Source: Rhodanobacter sp. L36 (GTDB lineage: Bacteria > Pseudomonadota > Gammaproteobacteria > Xanthomonadales > Rhodanobacteraceae). Taken from it: a stretch of 64,000 nt of DNA. The translations under genes and the position numbers were made by a program. Below are positions 45,637 to 53,033 of this stretch, piece after piece (within the stretch, counting starts at the first letter, position 1; each line of letters begins with the position of its first letter). The notes below the pieces were generated by a model, which was given only the letters and a program-made list of their open reading frames with translations, had not been told where the DNA came from and did not search any database. Where the stretch lies: assembly GCF_009765755.1 (NCBI RefSeq), contig NZ_LMUV01000002.1, positions 1,118,074-1,182,073 on the forward strand, in the 5' to 3' direction.

Positions 45637-45718
45637 GCTGACGTCGCGATTCATTGCGCCACGAGTATGGCGCCCGTCGTTGACTTCAATGTCATCGCCG
45701 AACGACGAAGTGTCGGAC

Positions 45719-45752
45719 ACAAAAAAGCCGCGTCGGAACGATCCGGCGCGGC
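45719..45752 (-). terminator. Rho-independent terminator, minus strand
   Basis: On the minus strand a 10-bp stem (GCCGCGCCGG / CCGACGCGGC with one G-U) is followed by TTTTTTGTGT. It lies about 150 bases downstream of the trmO-like stop, or ends a small RNA (see 45719-45870). Confidence 0.8.
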
Positions 45753-45870
45753 AAAGTTTGAACCGACCACTGCCAGTGTTCGGCGCCGTCATCGGAGGGG
45801 TCCGCTCGGGCGAGAGCACCTTAGCCGGCGCGCATCTCAGATCCTCGGACAGTGCGGCGACATGTGTGTG
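45719..45870 (-). ncRNA. Candidate structured small RNA or 3' UTR
   Basis: Between the trmO-like stop (45905) and the terminator at 45719 lies an uncoded stretch with several pairings on the minus strand. These are GCGCCG with CGGCGC (45826-45831 with 45783-45788), an internal CTCG/CGAG hairpin, CACTGGCAGTG (45768-45778) and the terminator itself. It fits a terminator-ended small RNA, but GC-rich DNA forms such pairs by chance. The 5' end is a guess. Confidence 0.3.
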
Positions 45871-45904
45871 ACACCGCGTGGAATCACGGCGACGCGCGTC
45901 GCCT

Positions 45905-46441
45905 TCAGCCAGGAGGTTTGCTGCGCGGCCGCTTCGGTCCCGGCGCCGAATGCTGGCCCTGAGTGGCGTCGATGGCATCGATCCAGCCTGCGCGCGCATC
46001 GGGAAAAGCATCGGCGTAAGGCACGTAAGGCTTGATGTCGAGGATCGGCGTGCCGTCGAGCAAGTCCATGCCACGCACGCGCAATGCGTGCGATTCCACG
46101 GCGATCAGTTCGACCGCCGACAGGCCAATGGCATTGGGTCGGTGCGGCGAGCGCGTGGCTAGTACGCTGCGTTTTCCACCACCGCGCGGCGGTCGCACTT
46201 CGGCCTTCCAGCCGTCACTGCGATGGAACGCGAAGATCAGCCAGATGCGCTCGAATCCCGCGAGGTCACGGAACGCCGCCGCGGGAAACCCCTCGATGAA
46301 TTCGATGATCGCTTCGGACGATGCGCCGCTCTCGGTACCTTCCACCACCGTCGGCTGGTGCGGCGCATCGATGCGCCGCGCATAAGGCGAACGCACGAAC
46401 GCGATCGGACGGCTGGCAAAGCTGGCAGGCGATTCGTGCAT
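45905..46441 (-). CDS. TrmO-like tRNA methyltransferase (TsaA/VirR-like fold)
   Basis: This 178-residue protein has the TsaA/TrmO beta-barrel pattern: PIAFVRSPYARRIDAPHQPTVV at the start, IIEFIEGF, FERIWLIFAFHR, then SVLATRSPHRPNAIGLSAVEL and LDGTPILDIKPYVPYADAF. TrmO uses AdoMet to N6-methylate t6A37 in tRNA-Thr. The C terminus is short and basic. The start at 46441 is preferred over 46537, which would overlap the divergent gene. Confidence 0.85.
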   Translation of the reverse strand: MHESPASFASRPIAFVRSPYARRIDAPHQPTVVEGTESGASSEAIIEFIEGFPAAAFRDLAGFERIWLIFAFHRSDGWKAEVRPPRGGGKRSVLATRSPHRPNAIGLSAVELIAVESHALRVRGMDLLDGTPILDIKPYVPYADAFPDARAGWIDAIDATQGQHSAPGPKRPRSKPPG

Positions 46442-46539
46442 GGCGGCATTCGCGTCGAAGTAAGCGGCAAGTATCCCATTGCCCAGCGGCGCGGGCGGGT
46501 TACAGTTGGCAGGTTGCTTTGTCCCCACCGAGGCCAACC

Positions 46540-46914
46540 ATGAAGTTCATGCTGATGATCTACCCCGACGAATCGATGTTGCAGGCGCTGCCGGAAGGCG
46601 AATTCGACGCGCGCATGCATCAGTGCATCAAGCACGCCGACGAGCTGAAAGCCCATGGCCAGCTGCTGGATACGCAACAACTCGAAGAACCTGCCACGGC
46701 GAAATCGGTGCGCAGCCGCAACAACAAGATCAGCGTTTTCGACGGCCCCTTTGCCGAAACCAAGGAATATCTCGGCGGCTTCCAGCTGATCGAAGCGGCG
46801 GACATGGACGAAGCGGTGCGTATCGCGTCGCAGATTCCATGGATCGAAAACGGCTGCGTGGAAATTCGTCCGGTGCGCGACTTCGAAGCCGTGCGTCAGC
46901 GGGTTGGCGCATGA
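46540..46914 (+). CDS. YCII-related (DGPF) protein
   Basis: This 124-residue protein begins MKFMLMIYPDESM and contains the DGPFAETKEYLGGF motif of the YCII/DGPF family, a ferredoxin-like dimer of unknown reaction that is often linked to ECF sigma factors. It ends in EIRPVRDFE. No sigma factor gene is nearby. Its stop overlaps the next ATG (ATGA), so the two genes are coupled. Confidence 0.88.
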   Translation: MKFMLMIYPDESMLQALPEGEFDARMHQCIKHADELKAHGQLLDTQQLEEPATAKSVRSRNNKISVFDGPFAETKEYLGGFQLIEAADMDEAVRIASQIPWIENGCVEIRPVRDFEAVRQRVGA

Positions 46915-47444
46915 GCGATTTCGAAGAAGACTTCGACGCCGAGCATGCGTTCGACGATCTCGACGAAGATTCGGTCGAGGCGAAAGTCTGGCAATTCCTG
47001 TTGCTGATCAACCCCGGCGACGAAGAAACCGCGTTGCTGCAGTTCACCGACTATCGCGAAGCGGTCGCCGATGTCGACGCGGACGACATCGAGCCGATTG
47101 CGGTGATCGGCCGTGCGATCGACTGGCGTTCGGGTTTCATCATCGACGCGCAGGACATGCGCTCGCTGATCCAGGCCGTCGACGAACTCTCGTCGCGCTG
47201 GAACCTCTCGATCGACTGGAACGGCGACCCGGTCGACGACGAGTTCTTCGACGACATGGATTGCGCCGAACTCTTCTCCATCGCCTACGATCGCCTCGCC
47301 GAACACGGTTACACGCTGTGGGCGTGGGAAACCGACGGCGATACCTACGCCGGTTTCATGACACTGACCCGCGATGCGGAACCGCTGCGCGAACTGGCGA
47401 CCGCACTCGGCATCAACCTGATGCTGGGTAATCAGGTGACCTGA
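46911..47444 (+). CDS. Acidic DUF6630-like protein
   Basis: This 177-residue, very acidic cytoplasmic protein begins MSDFEEDFDAEHAFDDLDED and has VWQFLLLINPGDEETALLQF, AIDWRSGFIIDAQDM, LSIDWNGDPVDDEFF and a closing LATALGINLMLG. I associate the INPGDEE-W pattern with DUF6630 but with moderate certainty. The function is unknown. It is translationally coupled to the YCII gene (four-base overlap). Confidence 0.65.
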   Translation: MSDFEEDFDAEHAFDDLDEDSVEAKVWQFLLLINPGDEETALLQFTDYREAVADVDADDIEPIAVIGRAIDWRSGFIIDAQDMRSLIQAVDELSSRWNLSIDWNGDPVDDEFFDDMDCAELFSIAYDRLAEHGYTLWAWETDGDTYAGFMTLTRDAEPLRELATALGINLMLGNQVT

Positions 47445-47525
47445 CCTGAGCGTACCGCTCGCCACGGTTCGTCACGCGGCTTCCATCGACTCAGCGACGC
47501 GTGTCGTCGGGGGTATTTTCGTGAA

Positions 47526-47955
47526 TCACTGTCTGGCGGGTTCTATCGGTTGCGTGACATCGAATTGCAAGTCAAAGTGCGTCGTATCGACCGAGGCATT
47601 GACGTGTCCCACAAGCGCTACGTGCTTCCCGTAATTTTGCCCAAGGCTTACAGCCAATGCCGTCTTGCTGGCACCGATGCCCAGTTAGCTGGTGTCGAAA
47701 GGTGCGCCCGACGGCTGTTCCATCGCTGTCTACAAAATTGATGGGATGGTCCAGCTTCACGTAGGAATACGCTCCAGCGCGGAGATCGCTTAGTGGCGAG
47801 GGCCTGGAAATCCCCTTGAGAATGACGCCAGTGACGCGAACGGTTTCGTGCAGCCGTATCCACGCTGCTTGCGAATCGCCTGCGTTGGCAAATAGCGGGA
47901 AGGGACTGAATAATCCACCGAGTAGCATGAACTTCAAGCTGCTGATATGGCGCAT
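47526..47955 (-). pseudogene. Frameshifted exported protein gene (DUF4431-like)
   Basis: The 5' part (47955 down to about 47690) encodes a leader (MLLGGLFSPFPLFANA) then HETVRVTGVILKGISRP and SYVKLDHPINFVDSDG. The frame then runs into unlikely sequence and stops at 47572. The neighbouring frame from about 47686 down to the TGA at 47526 reads LGIGASKTALAVSLGQNYGKHVALVGHVNASVD-style protein and clearly continues the fold. One extra base in CTAACTGGG (plus strand 47681-47688) would join them. The start has AAAGGAG upstream. The shift may be a true lesion or a sequencing error. Confidence 0.65.
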
Positions 47956-48012
47956 GACGATGACTCCTTTGGTCGATACGAAACGAAGTCATTCCCGCGT
48001 GCAGGCGTCGCA

Positions 48013-48912
48013 TCAGATGACAGCTGGCGTATCCACCGGTCGCCCGGCCAGCCACAGCGCGAGATTGCGCACGTAGCGTTCGATCGATCGCTGCGCTTCG
48101 GGTGCGTGGGCGAGCGCATCGCCGGGCGGTTCGGAGACGAAGCTGGGCGCGCCCGATGCGGGATTCCAGTTGTAATCGGCGAAATGATGGAAGGTGGATT
48201 GCGCGATCGCCGGGCCGCCATCGACGGAAGCTTCGAACGCCACTGCGAGGTTGAATGCCGTGTTGCTCAACTTGCTGCGGCCGGTGGCAATGACGCGGGC
48301 GCTCGGATCATTGGCCGGCTTGCCGACGGCACCTTCATGTGGATGCGCGGGCAGCGAGTGCAGAGCGCCGTCAGGTGATTCGGGATCGGTCAGCACCGGA
48401 TGCAGCGGCATGCTGATGTGGACGTGCTGGAAATCACCGTTGGCACCGGAGTGATAGTTCGGCCACGAGATGTCGGTGGTGATGGTGTCGTCGACATGAT
48501 GGCGCGACGCATCGGGTTCGGGATTCTTCGAGTGGAAGAAATGTGCTGCGCCAACACCGCCCAGTGTGCATACGGAGCAGCCGAGATCCATGTGATCGCG
48601 CGTCACCATCAGCCCGCCGCCGCGCTGGTGGAAGCGCGTGATGGCGGCGCAGTCTTCCTCGGTGAGTCCGTTGCCGGTGTCCACCGCGAACAGCCACATT
48701 TCGTCGAACGACGAGGTGTCGAGCGTGGACAACACGCGATCAGGTGCACCGTTCGCATCGCGATCGCGTGCCACGACGTCGAACAAGGGTTCGCCGTCGG
48801 CATCGCGCAAGTCGGCGAGGTACTTGCGCAGCAAACTGAAACGACCAATGTGCCAGTCGTCGACGGTGGTGGGGATCGTCGTCTGCAACAGCACTCTGCT
48901 GAGTGTGGCCAT
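48013..48912 (-). CDS. GATase/ThuA-like protein of unknown function
   Basis: This 299-residue protein has a flavodoxin-like N-terminal half with LFDVVARDRDANG, DEMWLFAVDTGNGLTEEDCAAI and FHQRGGGLMVTRDHMDLGCSVCTLGG, which resembles the ThuA/GATase-like fold. His-rich stretches FHHFADYNWNP follow. No leader. Metal-dependent chemistry is possible. The start at 48912 is the first ATG compatible with the upstream stop; 48975 would overlap the UBP zinc finger gene. It lies 16 bases after that gene. Confidence 0.55.
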   Translation of the reverse strand: MATLSRVLLQTTIPTTVDDWHIGRFSLLRKYLADLRDADGEPLFDVVARDRDANGAPDRVLSTLDTSSFDEMWLFAVDTGNGLTEEDCAAITRFHQRGGGLMVTRDHMDLGCSVCTLGGVGAAHFFHSKNPEPDASRHHVDDTITTDISWPNYHSGANGDFQHVHISMPLHPVLTDPESPDGALHSLPAHPHEGAVGKPANDPSARVIATGRSKLSNTAFNLAVAFEASVDGGPAIAQSTFHHFADYNWNPASGAPSFVSEPPGDALAHAPEAQRSIERYVRNLALWLAGRPVDTPAVI

Positions 48913-48928
48913 GGCGTTGATGTCCGGA

Positions 48929-49237
48929 TCAGTAGTAGCGAGGGATCGGGCCGAGCTGTGGTGTCTTGCGGTCACGCAGGTCGAACATGGCGTCGTCGAT
49001 GTAGCACCAGCCCCAGCCTTCGGGTGGGTCGTAGCCTTCGATGATCGGATGTTGCGTGTGGTGAAAATGCTTGCTGGCGTGGCGGTTCGGCGAGTCGTCG
49101 CAACAACCGACGTGGCCGCAGGTTCGGCAGATGCGCAGGTGCAGCCATTCGTCGCCCGTTTTCAGGCATTCCTCGCAACCGCGCGCGCTGGGCGTCACGT
49201 CCTTGATGGTATCGAGATGATCGCAGTGACTGTTCAT
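48929..49237 (-). CDS. UBP-type zinc finger protein
   Basis: This 102-residue protein has the ZnF-UBP pattern: HCDHLDTIKDVTPSARGCEECL, LRICRTCGHVGCCDDSP and HASKHFHHTQHPIIEGYDP with the cysteine and histidine zinc ligands. Eukaryotic versions bind ubiquitin C termini; bacterial versions have no assigned role. CGGAG lies 7 bases before the ATG at 49237, so longer starts are rejected. It is in a short operon with the GATase-like gene. Confidence 0.82.
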   Translation of the reverse strand: MNSHCDHLDTIKDVTPSARGCEECLKTGDEWLHLRICRTCGHVGCCDDSPNRHASKHFHHTQHPIIEGYDPPEGWGWCYIDDAMFDLRDRKTPQLGPIPRYY

Positions 49238-49326
49238 GACAACTCCGTCGATATCGGCAAAAACGATGTTTATCATAGGCCGGCCTGGCGCGCGTATCGT
49301 GCGCCTGCGACACAAAAGGGTGCGGC

Positions 49327-50046
49327 ATGCTGCAACTGATCGGTTTCGATGGCGACGATACGCTCTGGCGCAGCGAAGACTATTACCGCCATGCCAACGA
49401 GGAATTCATCAGCATCCTCGGCAACTATGTGGACCTCGAAGATGGCCACGTGAACGACACGATGCTGGAGACCGAGCGACGCAACCTCAAGCTGTTCGGT
49501 TACGGCGCCAAGGGCATGACGCTGTCGATGGTGGAGACGGCCATCGCGATCACCAACAAGCGTATTTCCGCATCAGACATCCATCGGCTGGTGGAAATCG
49601 GCAAGCGCGTGCTGCAGCACCCGGTGGAATTGTTGCCCGGCATCCGCGCGGCGATCGAGGAAGTGTCGTGCCATCACGATGTGGTGCTGATCACCAAGGG
49701 CGATCTTTTTCATCAGGAAAAGAAAGTGGCGCAATCGGGCCTGGCCGATCTGTTCCAGCGCATCGAGATCGTGTCGGAGAAAGACGCTGACACGTATCTG
49801 CGCGTGCTGTCCGGATTCTCGCTGCGGCCGGATCAGTTCGCGATGGTCGGCAACTCGCTGCGCTCCGACGTGGAACCGGTGGTACGTCTTGGCGGCTGGG
49901 GCGTGCACGTGCCGTACCACGTGACCTGGGCGCACGAAATGGAAGACGGACTGCACGACGACGAGCGCTCGAAAATCGTCACTGTCGACGCGCCCTCGGC
50001 GATTCCGGCGGCGGTGGCAAAACTGCGCGAACTCGCCGCTGCGTGA
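49327..50046 (+). CDS. HAD-superfamily hydrolase
   Basis: This 239-residue protein has HAD motif I FDGDDTLW (D8, D10), motif II VLITKGD, motif III lysine in FHQEKKVAQSG, and motif IV MVGNSLRSDVEPV. A helical cap follows motif I. It is a probable phosphatase of a small metabolite; the substrate is unknown. It is divergent from the UBP zinc finger gene and convergent with the next SDR. Confidence 0.85.
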   Translation: MLQLIGFDGDDTLWRSEDYYRHANEEFISILGNYVDLEDGHVNDTMLETERRNLKLFGYGAKGMTLSMVETAIAITNKRISASDIHRLVEIGKRVLQHPVELLPGIRAAIEEVSCHHDVVLITKGDLFHQEKKVAQSGLADLFQRIEIVSEKDADTYLRVLSGFSLRPDQFAMVGNSLRSDVEPVVRLGGWGVHVPYHVTWAHEMEDGLHDDERSKIVTVDAPSAIPAAVAKLRELAAA

Positions 50047-50060
50047 GCTCGCGCAGCGAG

Positions 50061-50834
50061 TCAGGCGATCGAGCGCAGCAACCCGCCTTCGACTCGCAAT
50101 GCCGCACCGTTGGTAGCGGCCGACAGCGGGCTGGCCAGATAGGTCACCAGGCTGGCGACTTCCTCGCTTTCGATCAACCGCTGTAACAGCGAGCTGCTGC
50201 GATGTTTCGAGAAGAACTCGCTTTCTGCATCCGCGGCGCTGAGATTGGGCGTCACCGCGCTCTTGATGAAATCGACGATGCCCTCGGAGCGCGTCGGCCC
50301 CGGCAGCACGGCATTGACGGTGACCGCAGTGCCCTTGGTCAATTCAGCCATGCCGCGCGACACGGCCAGCTGCGATGATTTGCTGACGCCGTAGTGGATC
50401 ATCTCCGCGGGCGTCATGACGCCTGATTCGCTCGAGATGAAAATCACCCGACCCCAGTTGTTCGCCAGCATGCGCGGAAAGTAGTGGCGCGAAAGGCGAA
50501 CGCCGCTCAACACGTTGGTTTCGAACATCTGCATCCAGTCGTCGTCGCTGATCTGCGCGAACGGCTTGGCTTCGTAGATGCCGAGGTTATTGATCAGGAT
50601 GTCTGCGTCGGGCACTTCGCGGATCAGCGCGGCGGCGCCTTCCGCCGTGGCGAGGTCGGCGACGACTTTGCGCACCTTGGCGCCGTCGGGAATCGCCTGG
50701 TCGAGCTTGGCCTTGCTGCGGCCGGGCACCACGACGGACACGCCCTCGGCAAGCAGCGCGTTGACGATGGCCAGCCCGATGCCGGCGCTGCCGCCGGTGA
50801 CGATGGCGGTGCGGTTTGCGAGTTTCAGATCCAT
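50061..50834 (-). CDS. Short-chain dehydrogenase/reductase
   Basis: This 257-residue classical SDR has VTGGSAGIG, NNLGIYEAK, FISSESG and YGVSK (Tyr/Lys), with a DADILINN block. Arg in PGRSKAKL after beta2 suggests NADP. AGGAAT lies before the ATG. No linked pathway gene; the substrate is unknown. Confidence 0.87.
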   Translation of the reverse strand: MDLKLANRTAIVTGGSAGIGLAIVNALLAEGVSVVVPGRSKAKLDQAIPDGAKVRKVVADLATAEGAAALIREVPDADILINNLGIYEAKPFAQISDDDWMQMFETNVLSGVRLSRHYFPRMLANNWGRVIFISSESGVMTPAEMIHYGVSKSSQLAVSRGMAELTKGTAVTVNAVLPGPTRSEGIVDFIKSAVTPNLSAADAESEFFSKHRSSSLLQRLIESEEVASLVTYLASPLSAATNGAALRVEGGLLRSIA

Positions 50835-50946
50835 GGGAATTCCTGCAGAGGATGCGCGAACGCATCAAAGGCCGCGCGGCGCGCGCGGAATGATCAGGAT
50901 GTGGCGACGGCCCGGCGATATGCCAAGGGCGATAGTCGGCGAATCG

Positions 50947-51201
50947 TCAATCGTCGAAGCCGGTATAGCCTTCGGGGAAAATCGGCGTGCCGTCTTCTTC
51001 CAGTCCGCTCATGTCCGTCATGGCTTTCGCTGCGGCTGTTTCGGCGATGCCCTTGTCGCGGAAGCTGCGGTTTTCGCAGATCGCGAAGTACATCGGAAAA
51101 CCGCCGGCGCGCGGCGTGACCGCAAGATACGCGGTGAAGCGCGAGCCTTCGAGCGTGGCGCCGGAACGCACGAGATAGTTGTCGAATTCGCGCCCGGCCA
51201 T
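50947..51201 (-). CDS. Small protein of unknown function (84 aa)
   Basis: This 84-residue product begins MAGREFDNYLVRSGATLEGSRF and has TAYLAVTPRAGGFPMYFAICENRSFRDKG and an acidic end, consistent with a small alpha/beta cytoplasmic protein. An upstream ATG at 51252 is possible, but the start at 51201 fits the conserved-looking N terminus. I do not recognise a family. It lies downstream of the potassium channel gene. Confidence 0.5.
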   Translation of the reverse strand: MAGREFDNYLVRSGATLEGSRFTAYLAVTPRAGGFPMYFAICENRSFRDKGIAETAAAKAMTDMSGLEEDGTPIFPEGYTGFDD

Positions 51202-51270
51202 CGGTGTCGTCCGCAGAAAAGAGTAGAAGTGTAGGTCATGCCCGCGATGCACGGATCAGCGATGTGCGGA

Positions 51271-52167
51271 TCACCCCGGCGGATTGTCGCCCTCGTCGAT
51301 CGGCAGTACATCGTGGAACACGGTGTAGTCGATGATGTTGGTGCCGTCGGCACCCTCGCTGACCAGGTCGAGATAGCGATGGTTCCAGCGCAGCGCGCGA
51401 TGGCTCCATTGTTGGCGAGCCAGCATGGATTGCGACGTCGTTTCGTCGACGCCTTCAATGCTCAGCAGAAAGGCCGAGTCCATGGCTTCGAGTGATTCAG
51501 GCGTTTCGCCATGGAGCGGGCTGCTTTCGTCGATGACGTGCATCAGGCTCCAGCTCAGCACGAAGATCGGATGACGATCGCGCACCAGTTTCAGGTCGTG
51601 GATGCGGCGCCAGCGAAAACCTTCCGGTGACACTTCCAGTCGCAGCAGGTGCAACTGCGCGAACGCCTCGGCGATGACGTTCTGCCGTGTGTTTGCCGCG
51701 CGCACCATCAGCGTGGATTTGCCGTCGATGACGCGCACCACCGGATGGTCCGCGAAGATGATCTTGGCGCGCGGACGCGAGAAGCGCGAAAAGATCAGGC
51801 CGGTGACCAACGCGATGGACACCATGCCGGTGAAGATTTCGAGCGTGGCCAGCACATGCGCGTACACAGTCTGCGGATGCATGTCGCCGTAGCCGACAGT
51901 GGAAAGCGTTTCCACGCTGAAGAAAAACGCGCCGGCGAAACCCTGCGGATACTGGTTCGCGATCGGCGCTGTGCCGAACTGGTAGAGCCCGGCGAAGGCC
52001 GCGTTGAGCAGTAGAAAAATCGCCGCGACCAGACCGAAGAACACCGGCCAGCGCACGGTCAGCGCGCGGTGGTAGATGTCGTCCCAGATGCGTCGCGGCA
52101 GGCCCTGGCTCAGGAAGGGACGCCCGGCGACGTGCACGATCCTCGGTCGATTCGGCGTAGGCAGCAT
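51271..52167 (-). CDS. KirBac-type inward rectifier potassium channel
   Basis: This 298-residue protein has the two membrane helices of Kir channels (WPVFFGLVAAIFLLLNAAFAG and VYAHVLATLEIFTGMVSIAL) flanking the pore loop with TVGYGD. A cytoplasmic beta-sandwich IRK domain makes up the C-terminal half (VVRVIDGKSTLMVRAAN, LSWSLMHVIDESSPLHG). It should conduct K+ and be gated by lipids. The start at 52167 removes an implausible N-terminal tail. It is divergent from the CPXCG gene. Confidence 0.9.
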   Translation of the reverse strand: MLPTPNRPRIVHVAGRPFLSQGLPRRIWDDIYHRALTVRWPVFFGLVAAIFLLLNAAFAGLYQFGTAPIANQYPQGFAGAFFFSVETLSTVGYGDMHPQTVYAHVLATLEIFTGMVSIALVTGLIFSRFSRPRAKIIFADHPVVRVIDGKSTLMVRAANTRQNVIAEAFAQLHLLRLEVSPEGFRWRRIHDLKLVRDRHPIFVLSWSLMHVIDESSPLHGETPESLEAMDSAFLLSIEGVDETTSQSMLARQQWSHRALRWNHRYLDLVSEGADGTNIIDYTVFHDVLPIDEGDNPPG

Positions 52168-52299
52168 CGGTGGATGGTCCGTGGTCGCAGTGCGTTGCGC
52201 CGATATGGCTCGGCGAGAGTCGCATCGATTGTAACGCGCACGACGCGAGTGCCAGCGTGCATGTGGCAAGCTGCGCGCTCCGATCCATCGAGTCCGACC

Positions 52300-52488
52300 A
52301 TGCTTGTGCCGTGCGATATCTCATGCCCGTATTGCGGCGAACCGATCGAGGTGCTGGTCGATGCGTCGGCAGGCGACCAGAACTACGTCGAGGATTGCCA
52401 GGTGTGCTGCCGCCCGATCACGCTGAACATCCACATCGATGCGGACGGCGACGCGCACGTGGGCGCGACGTCCGAAAACGATGCCTGA
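52300..52488 (+). CDS. CPXCG-motif cysteine-rich protein (62 aa)
   Basis: This 62-residue protein has SCPYCGEPIEVLVD and CQVCCRPI, two CxxC motifs of a zinc ribbon, the short CPXCG family. The ATG at 52300 is the first in frame at the conserved N terminus. The function is unknown. Its end overlaps the PIN gene start by eight bases. Confidence 0.8.
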   Translation: MLVPCDISCPYCGEPIEVLVDASAGDQNYVEDCQVCCRPITLNIHIDADGDAHVGATSENDA

Positions 52489-52978
52489 GTCGAATGTTCC
52501 GAGTGAATCGACGGAGCGTGACGGATCCCTCGTTCCGCGCATCGTGCTTGATACCAACGTGTGCCTTGACCTGTTCGTGTTCAACGAGCCGATGTGTTCG
52601 CATGTGCTGGCGGCGATGCGCAACGGCGTCGTGCAGGCCGTCACGCGCGACGACTGCCGCGATGAATGGCAGCGCGTGTTGCACTATCCGCGCCTGCCGA
52701 TCGACGACGCCAACCGACCAGCGATCAGCGCCGCGTTCGATGCGCTGGTGCAACATCTCGACGAAGACGCGATGACGCCGGCGGATGCGCGTCTCCCGCT
52801 TTGTGCCGATGCGGACGATCAGAAATTTCTCGAACTCGCACTGGCGTCGGGGGCGCAGTGGTTGCTGAGCAAGGATCGCGAATTGCTGAAACTGGATGCA
52901 CGAACGCGCTCGTCCGGATGGTTTCCGATCCTGCTTCCGCAAATGTGGCACGCGCCGAAAAACAGAGCGCCGGGCTGA
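52481..52978 (+). CDS. PIN-domain protein, putative ribonuclease toxin-like
   Basis: This 165-residue protein has the PIN fold acidic residues: VLDTNVCLDLF (first Asp), DDCRDEWQRVL, ADADDQKFLELALASGAQWLLSKDRELL (late Asp/Glu cluster). PIN proteins are metal-dependent RNases and many are VapC-like toxins. No antitoxin gene is adjacent; the upstream coupled gene is a CPXCG protein. Start at 52481 overlaps that gene by eight bases. Confidence 0.8.
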   Translation: MPESNVPSESTERDGSLVPRIVLDTNVCLDLFVFNEPMCSHVLAAMRNGVVQAVTRDDCRDEWQRVLHYPRLPIDDANRPAISAAFDALVQHLDEDAMTPADARLPLCADADDQKFLELALASGAQWLLSKDRELLKLDARTRSSGWFPILLPQMWHAPKNRAPG

Positions 52979-52982
52979 CACG

Positions 52983-53008
52983 CGAAGGGACCGTTGCCGG
53001 TCCCTTCG
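52983..53008. terminator. Hairpin between the convergent PIN and DUF3300 genes
   Basis: CGAAGGGACCG and CGGTCCCTTCG are perfect 11-bp complements around TTGC. It lies between two convergent stops (52978 and 53034) and has no U tract on either strand. Confidence 0.6.
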
Positions 53009-53033
53009 ATCGATCCATCACGGCAGCCAGCGA

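Noticed and set aside
45760..45790. GGTTCAAAC on the minus strand that looks like a tRNA T loop.
   Set aside because: The flanking bases do not pair into a T stem and no cloverleaf can be formed.
45719..45870. A TPP-riboswitch-like run (CTGAGA, then ACCC) on the minus strand.
   Set aside because: The conserved GGGGTGC and GAACCTGATC parts are missing and no thiamine gene lies downstream.
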